Origin: Sulfitobacter sp. DFL-14
GTDB taxonomy: Bacteria > Pseudomonadota > Alphaproteobacteria > Rhodobacterales > Rhodobacteraceae
Reading direction: 5' to 3'
Assembly (NCBI RefSeq): GCF_003335585.1
Contig: NZ_QBFD01000044.1
Location: forward strand, 1-64,000
DNA: 64,000 nt
The notes under the pieces are model-generated. The model had not been told where the DNA came from, did no database searches, and saw only the letters and a program-made list of their open reading frames with translations. Each line of letters begins with the position of its first letter. Within the stretch, counting starts at the first letter, position 1. Below are positions 17,787 through 27,218 of this stretch, in pieces. The translations under genes were made by a program, and so were the position numbers.

Positions 17787-19703
17787 TTAATAGAAAACCA
17801 ACCAGGGCATTGCGATCAATAGAATGACCTTCACAAGGTCTGCCACACAGAACGGCAAGACACCGCGATAGATGGTGGAAAGTCTGACATCGCGCGCGAC
17901 ACCACGCAAAACGAACAGGTTCAGACCAAAGGGCGGTGAAATCACGCCGATTTCCACGCAGATCACTGTGACAATCCCCCACCAGATTGGGTCATAGCCC
18001 AGTTGAAGAATGACGAATGAATAGACAGGCGCAGTGATGAACATGATGGCGAAACTGTCCATTACCGTGCCCAATACGATGTATGAGACAACCAGCAGGA
18101 TCACGATCATGATCGGTGTCAAATCGGCACCCAGCAGAAAATCGGCAAACAGGTTTGGCACCTGCGTAAAGGCCACGAAGAACGACAGGGTGACGGCACC
18201 GAATATCAGCGGGAAAATCATCGAAAGCGTCAAGGAGACTTCACTCATCACGGACAAAAGAGCATCGCGGCGGAGCCGTCCGCGCACAAGTGCGAACACG
18301 AACGTGCCCACGGCGCCTACCGAAGCCGCCTCGCTGTCGGTGAAAAAGCCGAAATAGATACCGCCCCATACGACGCAAAACAGCGCCAACGCTGCCCAAC
18401 ACCCACGCGTGGCACCTCGGACATTGTTCCAGTCGATCGGTTCGCCCATGGGAACGGCATCTCGCTTGACGCGAGCAGTGATGCCAATGGCGAGCAGATA
18501 CAGTGAAACGCCAATGAAAGCCGGCACAAATGCGGCCAGCAACAGCTTGCCAATAGATGCTTCGACCAGAATGCCATAAATGATAAGCGGCACCGAAGGC
18601 GGGATAAGAGCGCCCAATGTCCCGCCTGCGGCGATGGCTCCCGTCGAAAGTGACTTTGAATACGACCGCTTGTCCATTTCAGGCAAGGCGATCTTGCCAA
18701 AGGTGGCAACGGTGGCCAGCGACGACCCGGTCAGCGCCCCAAAGCCCGCACAACCAATTATGGTTGCATGTGCCAATCCGCCGCGAACCGGTTTGAGCAG
18801 TTCAAATGCCAGCCGGTAAATATCGGCAGCCAAACCCGAGACACCGGCGAAGGCCCCCATCAACAGAAAGAACGGCAGGACGATAAGGCCGCTGTTGGTC
18901 ATATGGCTATAGCTTTCGCCACCGAAGATAGATGCCGCCGAGCTGCCGCCCAATGTGAAGGCAATGCCACAGAACCCTGCAAAGGCCAAAGTAACGCTTA
19001 TCGGTACGGAAGCCACGATGAGAAGCGTCAGAATGGCGGCCACAACAGCAATATTCGCCCCTGTCCCGCTTGGCCTGACCGTGCCGCTCCACAACGCCCA
19101 GACGAATATGGCACAAATACTCATCCCGATGCAGATACCGATGATGGTGAACACAGAAGCACGGCCCGTCTCACGCAGCGCGGCGCTGACATCCGCAATG
19201 ACATGCGCCAGCTGCACCACAACACTTAGCGAAATGAGACCGGCGACAACAAGCTGAATGGGGGCCTGAGGGATGCTGAGAATACTGGTGACCTGCATGC
19301 GCGAGATGCTGACCTGCGCAAGCTCTACGCATTGCCAGGACAGCACCGCGAAAAAGCCGAGCAAGGCCAGTGACCCAAGAGCGTCCAGCCACGCGCGGGC
19401 GGCTGATGGCAAAAGGGCCTGAAAGACCTCAATCTTGAGATGGATGCGCTGCGACACACCGATTGCCAAGCTCGCGGCAATCGCAACCGCCATCGCGGCA
19501 TCAACAATTTCATTCAGACCCGCAATCGAGCGACCGGTAACCGCGCGCAACAGGATCTCGACAATGGTTACGACCGACAAAAGCAACATGGTGGCCACGC
19601 CAAGCGTGGCGACCCAGCCGCTCAGACTGTACAGAAACCCGCGACCGTGCAACTGCGGCGCTGAATCGTCAGGAAAACCAGCGCTTGCGTCTGCATCACC
19701 CAT
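17787..19703 (-). CDS. Fused TRAP transporter permease (DctQ-DctM)
   Basis: In this protein of 638 residues the first 170 or so have four helices of DctQ type, with EILLRAVTGRSIAGLNEIVDAAM matching the small-permease signature. After a linker, residues from about 190 on form a DctM large permease with TLGALIPPSVPLIIYGILVEASIGKLLLAAFVPA and GVISPPFGLNLFVLRG. Fused DctQM proteins are known in TRAP systems. No binding-protein gene adjoins it; the orphan dctP at 9783-10802 has the same upstream repeat and is the probable partner. The ATG at 19703 has GGGAG upstream; a longer frame adds 13 residues without support. Confidence 0.9.
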   Translation of the reverse strand: MGDADASAGFPDDSAPQLHGRGFLYSLSGWVATLGVATMLLLSVVTIVEILLRAVTGRSIAGLNEIVDAAMAVAIAASLAIGVSQRIHLKIEVFQALLPSAARAWLDALGSLALLGFFAVLSWQCVELAQVSISRMQVTSILSIPQAPIQLVVAGLISLSVVVQLAHVIADVSAALRETGRASVFTIIGICIGMSICAIFVWALWSGTVRPSGTGANIAVVAAILTLLIVASVPISVTLAFAGFCGIAFTLGGSSAASIFGGESYSHMTNSGLIVLPFFLLMGAFAGVSGLAADIYRLAFELLKPVRGGLAHATIIGCAGFGALTGSSLATVATFGKIALPEMDKRSYSKSLSTGAIAAGGTLGALIPPSVPLIIYGILVEASIGKLLLAAFVPAFIGVSLYLLAIGITARVKRDAVPMGEPIDWNNVRGATRGCWAALALFCVVWGGIYFGFFTDSEAASVGAVGTFVFALVRGRLRRDALLSVMSEVSLTLSMIFPLIFGAVTLSFFVAFTQVPNLFADFLLGADLTPIMIVILLVVSYIVLGTVMDSFAIMFITAPVYSFVILQLGYDPIWWGIVTVICVEIGVISPPFGLNLFVLRGVARDVRLSTIYRGVLPFCVADLVKVILLIAMPWLVFY

Positions 19704-19842
19704 GATCAGACGCTCCCATTGGCAATCAGCCCCTGGCAGCATCCGGCCTGTCGCGTGCAGAACACCCGACCCCTATTCACGATGCTTCGTGACTTCATGA
19801 TCTCCTCCCAGAAATCCGCCGCGTTGAACCGCATCCATTTAT

Positions 19843-19866
19843 AATTCCCCGTGTAGAGAATTAAAG
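19843..19866. promoter_or_regulatory. Candidate operator, copy 3 (fused dctQM promoter)
   Basis: ATTCCC, six bases (CGTGTA), GAGAATTAAAGG sits 140 bases before the dctQM start, between it and the TetR gene, about the same distance as copy 1 from the orphan dctP. On the minus strand a TATAAA stretch follows the repeat and could be a -10 element. Confidence 0.65.
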
Positions 19867-19899
19867 GAATTCCGTCAACAGCGCAGAGAGTTTCCGGGC

Positions 19900-20553
19900 T
19901 CATTTTGTTGGGGACAATCCTCCAATCACCAAATCCGCGACAAAGGACGCATAGCGTTGGGACAGATCAGAGGTTTCTTCCTTGTCAAACAAGGATTCCT
20001 TTAAGACACCGGATTCAAAGAAGAACTGACACATTCCGACAATCGACACGAAAAGAAACCGCGCATCGACCGGACGAAACACCCCGGCTTCCACGCCTTC
20101 CTCGATAAAGCTGTTCAACTCCTGTACCCTGATGTCAAAGTACTTGGCCTGTCCGGCGGCATTCACCAGCGGCCCCGGCAAAAGAACATTGTCCAACATC
20201 AAGGCATGAAAATGCGGGTTCTGCTCCATGATCTGCATCAGGTTGGCAACCCGCGCCCGCACCTTTGCCTCGGGGTCATCCAGTTGCTGAACCGCCTGTG
20301 CGGTTCGCCGCGAAATATCGTTCCATATCTCCAGCGTGACTTCCCGCATCAGGTCTTTAACGGTGCCAAAATAATAACGGATAAGACTGGGGTCGACTTC
20401 CGCGCGGCGGGCAACCTCACGTCGGCTTATCTGAGAAGGCGGGACCTCGCGCACCAGTTGCTTTGCCATTTCGAGAATCTGATCCCGGCCCACACTCTTC
20501 TCGTCATCGCTCGGCCGGCCGGGCGTTCGCGGAGCTTTGTTGACCTCGTCCAT
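19900..20553 (-). CDS. TetR-family transcriptional regulator
   Basis: The protein (217 residues) has a TetR DNA-binding domain: RDQILEMAKQLVREV, then ISRREVARRAEVDPSLIRYYFGTVKDLMREV near residues 22-70, followed by a helical ligand domain. It is encoded directly upstream of the fused TRAP permease on the same strand, with an inverted repeat in the gap. It is the best candidate to bind the ATTCCC-N6-GAGAAT copies at 10.9, 17.7 and 19.8 kb. The ligand is unknown. Confidence 0.9.
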   Translation of the reverse strand: MDEVNKAPRTPGRPSDDEKSVGRDQILEMAKQLVREVPPSQISRREVARRAEVDPSLIRYYFGTVKDLMREVTLEIWNDISRRTAQAVQQLDDPEAKVRARVANLMQIMEQNPHFHALMLDNVLLPGPLVNAAGQAKYFDIRVQELNSFIEEGVEAGVFRPVDARFLFVSIVGMCQFFFESGVLKESLFDKEETSDLSQRYASFVADLVIGGLSPTK

Positions 20554-20859
20554 AAGCGCACCTTTTGACTATTCATTCGTAAAATTACCGCCCGATTCGG
20601 CAGCCAACAAAGATTGGGTCCAATTTGTAAGAGCAAAGAAACAACCAAGGCAACCAGATCTGGGTTTCTGCGGGACTGGATACAGACCCTCGGAAATCAA
20701 ACCCATTGCATGTGACCGAACGAACACAACGCGCCGTGTCAGCGCCGCAAACCCGGCAGAAATGATGGAGCCATTTCATGCCCCAAGCTGATTCACAGCC
20801 AGAAATGGCGCAACACAGCCACCAAAACAGGCAGGAAAGCCGCTTTTAAAACCGTTCAA
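20554..20859. other. Intergenic region, no gene seen
   Basis: About 300 bases between the tetR promoter and the end of the oxygenase reductase gene. I see no convincing coding sequence, repeat or terminator. It marks the boundary between the aromatic and the betaine loci. Confidence 0.5.
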
Positions 20860-21906
20860 TCACGCCCTGATGACGACATCACTGGTTGCATAGCTACAGC
20901 AAGCCAAAGCAAATCCCTTGTCCATTTCCCGCTGAGAAATACCGCCATCATGGCGTATGTCGACACTGCCGCTTTCGATCTTCACACGACAAGTGCCACA
21001 AGCACCCTTCTTGCACGACGTCTGCACGCGCACCCCTGCGGCCTGTGCGGCTGATAGCAACGTCTGCTCGGTGGAGATTGGCACGGAGCTTCCTGATCGG
21101 GAAAACGTTGCGCTCAGTTGGGTCGATGATGTGTTTTGCGGAACTGGAACGTCGCTGTCAGCACTCGCTCCGAAACTCTCGGTCACGAAGTTTTCAGGGT
21201 CGACTTGCAGCTCAGGCAGCATTTTTTCCACGGTTTCCATGAAGGCTTCCGGACCGCAGCAATAGATTTTTCTGCGCCCAATGTCCGGAACAAGACCCTG
21301 AAGCTGCGCAACAGTCGGGCGACCAACCGGACCGACCCACCCGGAATAGGCCTCAGGCCGGGTTATCAACGGGATGATCTGCGCATTGGGGATCGTGCGC
21401 GCCCAGAGCCGCATTTCATCGGCAAAGATCATATCGCCCCGAGACGACGCGTAGTGCACAAAGACCACATTGCGTGTACTGCCCGTATCGGAAAAGCTCC
21501 GCATCATAGAGGCCGCAGGTGTGATACCACTGCCCGCCGTCAAAAGCAGCAAGGGCGCATCATCCGTATCCCCCCAATGAAACTGGCCGTTCGCACCCGA
21601 TGCCCGCACTTGTGCGCCGACCTTCAAATTTTCAAACAACCAGTTTGAGACGCGGCCGCCCTCGACCTTTTTAACCGTGATCGCAAGCCGTTTTGACTGC
21701 ACCGGTGAGGACGACAAAGAGTAGCTGCGCAGCTCTTCTGTGCCGTCGATGTCAAAGGTGAAGTTCAGAAACTGACCCGCCTTGAACGCAAGCCCGCCCG
21801 CTTGCTCCATCTCGAAAACATAGGTTCTCGCGGTGGGTGTTTCCGGACGAATTGCGACACAGCGCAAAACCGTATCTTCCAACTTTGGGTGATCTTGCTG
21901 GGTCAT
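20860..21906 (-). CDS. gbcB: Oxygenase reductase with C-terminal [2Fe-2S] domain (GbcB-like)
   Basis: This protein has 348 residues: an FAD-binding domain (RSYSLSSSP near residue 60), an NAD-binding domain (LLLLTAGSGITPAASMMRS and KIYCCGPEAFMETVE) and a plant-type ferredoxin domain at the end, with ligands in CKKGACGTC plus a later cysteine in LACCS. It carries electrons from NAD(P)H to the Rieske oxygenase encoded directly upstream, as GbcB does for glycine betaine demethylation. The gene starts just after the oxygenase stop. I prefer the ATG at 21906; a GTG at 21918 would add four residues. Confidence 0.88.
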   Translation of the reverse strand: MTQQDHPKLEDTVLRCVAIRPETPTARTYVFEMEQAGGLAFKAGQFLNFTFDIDGTEELRSYSLSSSPVQSKRLAITVKKVEGGRVSNWLFENLKVGAQVRASGANGQFHWGDTDDAPLLLLTAGSGITPAASMMRSFSDTGSTRNVVFVHYASSRGDMIFADEMRLWARTIPNAQIIPLITRPEAYSGWVGPVGRPTVAQLQGLVPDIGRRKIYCCGPEAFMETVEKMLPELQVDPENFVTESFGASADSDVPVPQNTSSTQLSATFSRSGSSVPISTEQTLLSAAQAAGVRVQTSCKKGACGTCRVKIESGSVDIRHDGGISQREMDKGFALACCSYATSDVVIRA

Positions 21907-21918
21907 GAGGCCTGCCAC

Positions 21919-23172
21919 CTAATAGCCATGCGCACGCAAACGCTCGAGATACCATTCTTGGTTCACGGCGACCGTGCGCTCTGTGAAGGGTGACAATGGG
22001 CCCGGCCTATAGCCAAACGACTGCACCCCTTTTTGCGCCAATGCGACCAGATCTGCATCTTGTTGATTGGTTGCGATCCAGACCTCTGTCAGCTTCTCCA
22101 GATCGTAATCCACCCCCTCGACAGCATCCTTGTTCACCAGCCAGACGGTGCGCAACGCGGTGCGCGTGGGCGATACCGGAACAAGGTAGGAGAACACCGC
22201 GTGATCCGCAAAGGCATGATGCCAGGCATTCGACAGATGAATGTGCAGATCGCCAAGCTTCGGATCGGTGTTCTCACCCAGAAGTTTTCGAACAGCAGCC
22301 GCGCCATCCAGTGTGTGCGATTCACCAGCCCCCGAGATGACAAAGCGCTGGGTCCGCAGCAGGGTTTCATGTCCATCGTAGCGTTCAATCGCATGAGAGA
22401 CATAGCCGCGCGCTTCCCACTCGGCCACTTGGGCGGCCGCGTCTATACAATGACGCTCGTAGTCGCGCAGTTCCTCGGCGGACACGTCTTCCGGGTCAAA
22501 GCCGATATCAAGGCCGACAAAGGTGTTGATAAGCTCCGGATGAGACCCCTCGCAATGATAACATTCGCGGTTGTTATCGACACTCAGCTTCCAGTTGCCT
22601 TCTTCCGTAATTGTCTGATCGAAAGCGATCTTTGCATTTGACAGGTCAAAGGGTGCAAGTCGCGTCTCAAGCTCGGCAAGTACCTCGTCAATATCGGCGG
22701 GGGCGTCTTCGGCCAGGCAGATAAAAATCATGCCGCCTGCGGTCCGCACGTTGACGGGTCTCAGGCTGTGGCAAGTTTTATCAAAGGTCTGGCCCATATG
22801 TGGCGCATGCACCAGGTTGCCTTCCAGATCATATGTCCACTGATGGTAAGGGCAGACGAAACGGCTGATCCCTTCGACCCGATCCTCAACAAGACGCGAG
22901 CCGCGATGACGGCATGAGTTGTGAAACGCCCGCACATTCTCATCATCATCGCGCACCAACAGAACCGACGCATTGCCAATATCAACAACGCGGGCATCGC
23001 CTTCTTCGGGAATGTCAGCCTCGAACCCGACCAGTATCCAGCTTTTGAAAAAGAACACATCCATATCAATCTGGAACGCCTCGTCCGAGATGTAGAGCGC
23101 CGCAGGCAGCGTATGGCCTGGTGTCACTGTGTCGCTGAGTTTGCTTGCGTTGACTTGGCTGAAAATGGTCAT
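21919..23172 (-). CDS. gbcA: Rieske oxygenase of GbcA type (glycine betaine demethylation)
   Basis: This is a 417-residue Rieske non-heme iron oxygenase. The [2Fe-2S] ligands are Cys87, His89, Cys107 and His110 (CRHRGSRL then CPYHQW). The mononuclear iron ligands are His206 and His211 in NNRECYHCEGSHPEL, with an aspartate in TNQQDADL. The NNRECYHC motif is characteristic of the GbcA branch that oxidatively removes a methyl group from glycine betaine, giving dimethylglycine and formaldehyde. Relatives act on stachydrine or carnitine, so the substrate is provisional. Dimethylglycine- and sarcosine-oxidising genes 10 kb away support betaine. GAAGGA precedes the ATG at 23172; LysR is divergent. 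Confidence 0.88.
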   Translation of the reverse strand: MTIFSQVNASKLSDTVTPGHTLPAALYISDEAFQIDMDVFFFKSWILVGFEADIPEEGDARVVDIGNASVLLVRDDDENVRAFHNSCRHRGSRLVEDRVEGISRFVCPYHQWTYDLEGNLVHAPHMGQTFDKTCHSLRPVNVRTAGGMIFICLAEDAPADIDEVLAELETRLAPFDLSNAKIAFDQTITEEGNWKLSVDNNRECYHCEGSHPELINTFVGLDIGFDPEDVSAEELRDYERHCIDAAAQVAEWEARGYVSHAIERYDGHETLLRTQRFVISGAGESHTLDGAAAVRKLLGENTDPKLGDLHIHLSNAWHHAFADHAVFSYLVPVSPTRTALRTVWLVNKDAVEGVDYDLEKLTEVWIATNQQDADLVALAQKGVQSFGYRPGPLSPFTERTVAVNQEWYLERLRAHGY

Positions 23173-23288
23173 ATTCGTTCCTTCAAGAGGTTCGAGTGTT
23201 TTTGGCGGGTCAAGATCATGCCGACCGTGGAACATCCCCATTCACAGTTCAACTCGACAAATACTCCGTTCTCGCTTAACTATGAGTT

Positions 23289-24176
23289 ATGCCAAGCTAC
23301 AGATACCAAATCGGCCCGCTCTCTGCGATTTTCGCCTTTGAGGCAGCCGCGCGCAATTTACAGTTTTCACGCGCAGCGGATGAACTGGGGGTCTCTCAAG
23401 CGGCTGTTAGCAAACAGATTTCTAACCTTGAAAGCCACTTGGGTAAGAAGCTTTTCCATCGGCGGCATCGCTCGGTAGAGCTGACTGCCGAGGGCGCAAT
23501 ACTCAATCAGGCCGTCCATAGGTCGCTGAAGGCAATCACAACAGCCATGCAAGAGATTTCGGTCACGGCCCCTGCCCCGCTGACTGTGACGCTTTCGACG
23601 GCTCTTTCACAATTCTGGCTTATGCCAATGCTCTCCGATTTCACGCGTAAACATCCCGAAATTCCGGTTCGGATTCTGTCACAGGACAGCAGTGTTGATC
23701 TTCGTGGAAACGAAGCCAGCATTGCCATCCGGTTTGGGGACGGCAACTGGCCGGATGGCGAGGCGGTTGCCCTTTTCAACGCCACAGTTCGGCCTGTGGC
23801 CACGCGGGAACTGCTGGAAAAATATAAGCCCAAGACTGTCACAGACCTGCTTAAGATGCCTTTGATCGACTACGACACACCGGACAGCAGCTGGGTCACA
23901 TGGCGCGACTGGCGCGCCATTGCCGGTGTTCCGCAGCACCGTTTCCAGCCCTCACTGTCGTTTGCGCGTTATCAAGACGCCGTTGTTGCGGCACGAAACG
24001 GGCAAGGCGTTTTGCTTGACTGGATGCACAGCACTAATGACTTGAGTATGTCAGCAGGCCTGCCTGCCGCACCTGGTCCTGCGGTGAATCCAAAGGGAAG
24101 CTTCTATTGCGTGTTTGCCCACAAGGTTGATGAACAAAGCGCCCTGTTTGGCCAATGGCTCAGCTCGCTAAGCTAG
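23289..24176 (+). CDS. LysR-family regulator (GcvA-like)
   Basis: The 295-residue product has an N-terminal winged helix (AIFAFEAAARNLQFSRAADELGVSQAAVSKQISNLESHLGKKLFHR) and a GcvA-like effector domain from about residue 90, with DLRGNEASIAIRFGDGNWP. It is divergent from the GbcA-type gene with a 116-base gap, the classic position of a LysR activator of its neighbour. The effector may be the betaine substrate or a product, which is inference. Confidence 0.92.
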   Translation: MPSYRYQIGPLSAIFAFEAAARNLQFSRAADELGVSQAAVSKQISNLESHLGKKLFHRRHRSVELTAEGAILNQAVHRSLKAITTAMQEISVTAPAPLTVTLSTALSQFWLMPMLSDFTRKHPEIPVRILSQDSSVDLRGNEASIAIRFGDGNWPDGEAVALFNATVRPVATRELLEKYKPKTVTDLLKMPLIDYDTPDSSWVTWRDWRAIAGVPQHRFQPSLSFARYQDAVVAARNGQGVLLDWMHSTNDLSMSAGLPAAPGPAVNPKGSFYCVFAHKVDEQSALFGQWLSSLS

Positions 24177-24266
24177 ACCCGACCGCTGTCTTCCAGCCCT
24201 GCCCGTTTGATGCAGCAAGAAAGCGTTCTGCATCCCTTCTCGCATCGAAACTTCTTGACTTGCCGG

Positions 24267-24291
24267 CAATTATATACATCTCTGTACAATA
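24267..24291. promoter_or_regulatory. Candidate operator, copy A, left of the insertion sequence
   Basis: Reading the minus strand, TATTGTACA, three bases, ATG, then a TAATTG end is matched at 20 of 25 positions by the site at 34138-34162 before soxB. It contains the inverted repeat TACA-TCTC-TGTA. It lies 39 bases left of the IS and probably belonged to the promoter region of the ABC transporter operon before the IS inserted. Confidence 0.6.
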
Positions 24292-24329
24292 AGTCGCTGC
24301 AAGAGCGATATCAAGTGTGCCGACCAACA

Positions 24330-25628
24330 TAAGGGCACCTCGATTTTTGACTGTTTTCTCGACTATGGAGCAGTTGGCGCAGCCTGAAGGGCTTGGAAGG
24401 CCGTCAGTTGACGGGTTGTTGCGTCGGGTCTGATGATGCGCAGCCCATTTCAGGGTCGTTTTTGGCGATGAGCAGCATGACCTGCGTCTCTGGCGGTCTG
24501 TTTGTCATGCCGGATTTGGGTTGATGCGGCGCAACTGGCAGAGGCGGCGCATGTTGTAGGCAAGGTTCTTCAGCCCGATCTTGGCTTTGGCCCGCACCAG
24601 ACCGATGGTGCGCACCAAGGTGCCGCCCATGTCGTTTGCCTGCGCGCCGAAGACATGCTCAACCCGGACCCGCACGGTGGATTTGGTCCGGTTGCTGCCC
24701 TTGGCCTGTGCAGTCAGCGGCTTGCCGCGCTTGCCCTTGCGGTGGATGTGGCTTTTCAGGTTCCGAGCGCGCAGCTTTACCTCCATTTCCTCGGAGCGAT
24801 AGGCTGAATCCGCCCATACTCCGGACCCGGTATTGCCCCGCATCAGCAGGTAATCCACCGCCTGGCTGTCATGCTGGGCTGCGTCGCTGACGTGGTAGCG
24901 GCGGACCAACTTGTGCTTTCGATCCACATTCACGTGGTTCTTGTAGCCGTAGTGGCTCTTGCCGTGCTTTTTCGTCCAGCGCGCGTCCATGTCCTTCTGC
25001 ACCCGTTTCGCCAGTTTGTCTGCCCAATCCTCGGGCACCTCACCCTTCTTGATCGTTGCGTTTTCCTCGCGCGTGTTGTGGTTGCGCGGCACCGGCACAA
25101 TGGAAGCATCAAGGATCTGCCCGCCACGGGCAATATACCCCTGTCGCGCCAGATGACCGTCGAACAACCCGAACAATTCCTCTACCTTGCCCGCGTGCGC
25201 CAGCGCGTCTCGATAAAGCCACACCGTCTTGGCATCGGGCACCCGATCCCCGAGACCCAACCCCAAAAACCGCATGAAAGACAGCCGGTCGCGGACCTGA
25301 TATTCGATTTGGTCATCCGACAGGTTGTAGAGTGCGCTCAGCACCAGCGCTTTGAACATCACCACCGCGTCCATCGGCTTGCGCCCGGCGCGGGATTTGC
25401 GATCCGCATCCGGCTTGCGCCAGACCCGTTCAAGAGCCGGGCGAAACTCTTCCCACGGCACGACGGCATCGATCTCCACCAGCGGGTCCTTCTTGGCGTC
25501 AAGGCTCGCATAACGGTCCGAAAGATCAAAGAAACCCATCTGCGTCATTGCTGCATCCCCTATATGCCGGTTCACCAAGTCACGATATCGCAGCGCCAAG
25601 GTCAGGGCAATTTTTAGAGATGCCCTTA
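24330..25628. mobile_element. IS5-family insertion sequence
   Basis: The element of about 1.3 kb carries one transposase gene. Its ends are short imperfect inverted repeats: TAAGGGCACCTC at 24330 and, read in reverse, TAAGGGCATCTC ending at 25628 (11 of 12 match). The exact boundary and any target duplication are uncertain; TAA/TTA at the tips could be the duplicated target. It sits between the lysR-type gene and the ABC transporter operon, 32 bases before the binding-protein gene. It therefore separates that operon from its original upstream DNA. Confidence 0.8.
24505..25548 (-). CDS. IS5-family transposase
   Basis: The 347-residue protein is a full-length DDE transposase of IS5 type. It shows the DUF772-like N-terminus (RKSRAGRKPMDAVVMFKALVLSALYNLSDDQIEYQVRDRLSFMRFLGL), a first catalytic aspartate in GQILDASIVPVP, the second in GVWADSAYRSEE and the glutamate in RVRVEHVFGAQ. 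No frame disruption is seen, so the element may be active. An in-frame extension upstream beyond 25548 reads across the IS end and is not used. Confidence 0.93.
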   Translation of the reverse strand: MTQMGFFDLSDRYASLDAKKDPLVEIDAVVPWEEFRPALERVWRKPDADRKSRAGRKPMDAVVMFKALVLSALYNLSDDQIEYQVRDRLSFMRFLGLGLGDRVPDAKTVWLYRDALAHAGKVEELFGLFDGHLARQGYIARGGQILDASIVPVPRNHNTREENATIKKGEVPEDWADKLAKRVQKDMDARWTKKHGKSHYGYKNHVNVDRKHKLVRRYHVSDAAQHDSQAVDYLLMRGNTGSGVWADSAYRSEEMEVKLRARNLKSHIHRKGKRGKPLTAQAKGSNRTKSTVRVRVEHVFGAQANDMGGTLVRTIGLVRAKAKIGLKNLAYNMRRLCQLRRINPNPA

Positions 25629-25660
25629 AGCTGGCGACCAGAACAATAGGGAGTAGACTG

Positions 25661-27196
25661 ATGTCTATAGGAACAATTTCCAGACGCGCCTTTATGGCCA
25701 CCACCACGGCAACCCTGGCTTTGGGCGCGCTATCTCAAAATGCATTCGCGCAAGAAACTCCAAAACGCGGCGGCGATTTGTCCATTGCCGTACATGGCGC
25801 CTCCACAAGCGACAACTTTGACCCCCGGACATTTAACTCGCAATACACGGCTGTTCTTGCCGGTACCGTTTTCAACACTCTGCTTGAGATTGAAGGCGCC
25901 GAAGGCAAGCTTATTCCCGGCATTGCAACATCGTGGGAATCCTCCGAGGCAGGCAAGGTCTGGACGCTGGAGCTGGCCCAGAACGTCAAGTTTCACAACG
26001 GCGCGGATATGACCGCCACGGACGTTATCTATTCTTTCAAAATCCACGGCGAAGAAGGCACGCGGTCTAACTCGCAACAAATCGTTGGTGCGATTGAAAC
26101 GCTTGAGGCACCGGATCCCTATACACTGGTAATCACCCTGAAAGAGGCCAACCAGTTCTTTCCCGCGCTACTGACCAACTACTCCCTGGTTATCGTTCCC
26201 GATGGCACCACCGATTTCGACGGTACGGGTACAGGCGCTTACAAGGTCACCAGCTTTGCGCCCGGAGAGATTCTGGAAACCACCCGGTTTGACGACTATT
26301 TCAAGGCCGACAAAGCCCACGTTGACACGGTTGCAATCGTTGCTGTGAACGACAGTGCCGCTCGCGTGAGCGCGATCCAGACTGGTCAGGTGCAAATCGC
26401 AACCGAGCTTGATCCGCGGTCTGTTCCGCTATTGGACGCCCTGCCCACACTTGATGTGGTGTTCCTCAAGGGCGCCGGCTTCATGGGCTATAACATGATG
26501 CTGGACAAACCGCCGTTTGATAACGCCAAGCTGCGTCTTGCGATGAAATACGCAATTGACCGCGAGGACATCATCAACCGTGTCTATAACGGCTATGCGC
26601 GCCTTGGGAATGATACGCCGGTGCCGCCGAATTCGCCCGATTTTGCGAAAGACATCGAACAATACAGCTATGATCCGGAAAAGGCGCGGGCGCTTTACGA
26701 GGAGTCGGGACATACTGGGCCAATCGTTCTGCAAACATCGGATGCGGCCGGCAGCGCAGCGGTTGACGCCGCGGCGTTGATCAAGGAACACGCGGCAAAA
26801 GCAGGTATCGAGATCGAAATCAAACGCGAACCTGCCGACGGGTTCTGGGGCAATGTCTGGGCGCAAACGCCCTTCCACGCCACGGTCTGGGGCGCGCGTG
26901 CCTCCTCCGAGATGATCTTGAGCCTTGCCTACGCGTCGGGTTCGCCTGCAAACGACACCGCGTTCAAAGACCCGGAATTTGACGCAGCACTCGCAAAAGC
27001 ACGTGTTTCGGAAACAGTCGAAGGACAGCGCGCGGCGCTGGCCGAGGCACAAAAGATTCTGCACGATCGCGGTGGCGCCTTGATCCCTGCCTTCCCCGAC
27101 ATCCCCGAAGGTGTGGCAAGCAATTTGCGTGGCTATATCCCGGGCACCATTCTTGTCGGATCCCTGCGCGCGGCTGAAAGTGTCTGGTTTGACTAA
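25661..27196 (+). CDS. Peptide/nickel-type ABC transporter substrate-binding protein
   Basis: The 511-residue protein begins with a twin-arginine signal (SRRAFMATTTATLALGALSQNAFA), so it is probably exported folded. It is an SBP_bac_5 (DppA/OppA) family member: VWTLELAQNVKFHNGADMTATDVIYSFK near residue 105, and LRLAMKYAIDREDIINRVYNG near residue 290. It delivers a ligand to the permeases encoded next. This family binds peptides, nickel and also small amines and opines. Its position inside a betaine-degradation locus suggests a methylated amine or a betaine derivative, but nothing in the sequence proves it. The IS end lies 32 bases upstream. Confidence 0.9.
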   Translation: MSIGTISRRAFMATTTATLALGALSQNAFAQETPKRGGDLSIAVHGASTSDNFDPRTFNSQYTAVLAGTVFNTLLEIEGAEGKLIPGIATSWESSEAGKVWTLELAQNVKFHNGADMTATDVIYSFKIHGEEGTRSNSQQIVGAIETLEAPDPYTLVITLKEANQFFPALLTNYSLVIVPDGTTDFDGTGTGAYKVTSFAPGEILETTRFDDYFKADKAHVDTVAIVAVNDSAARVSAIQTGQVQIATELDPRSVPLLDALPTLDVVFLKGAGFMGYNMMLDKPPFDNAKLRLAMKYAIDREDIINRVYNGYARLGNDTPVPPNSPDFAKDIEQYSYDPEKARALYEESGHTGPIVLQTSDAAGSAAVDAAALIKEHAAKAGIEIEIKREPADGFWGNVWAQTPFHATVWGARASSEMILSLAYASGSPANDTAFKDPEFDAALAKARVSETVEGQRAALAEAQKILHDRGGALIPAFPDIPEGVASNLRGYIPGTILVGSLRAAESVWFD

Positions 27197-27218
27197 AGCA
27201 CGTCACTAAGGACCGGAA

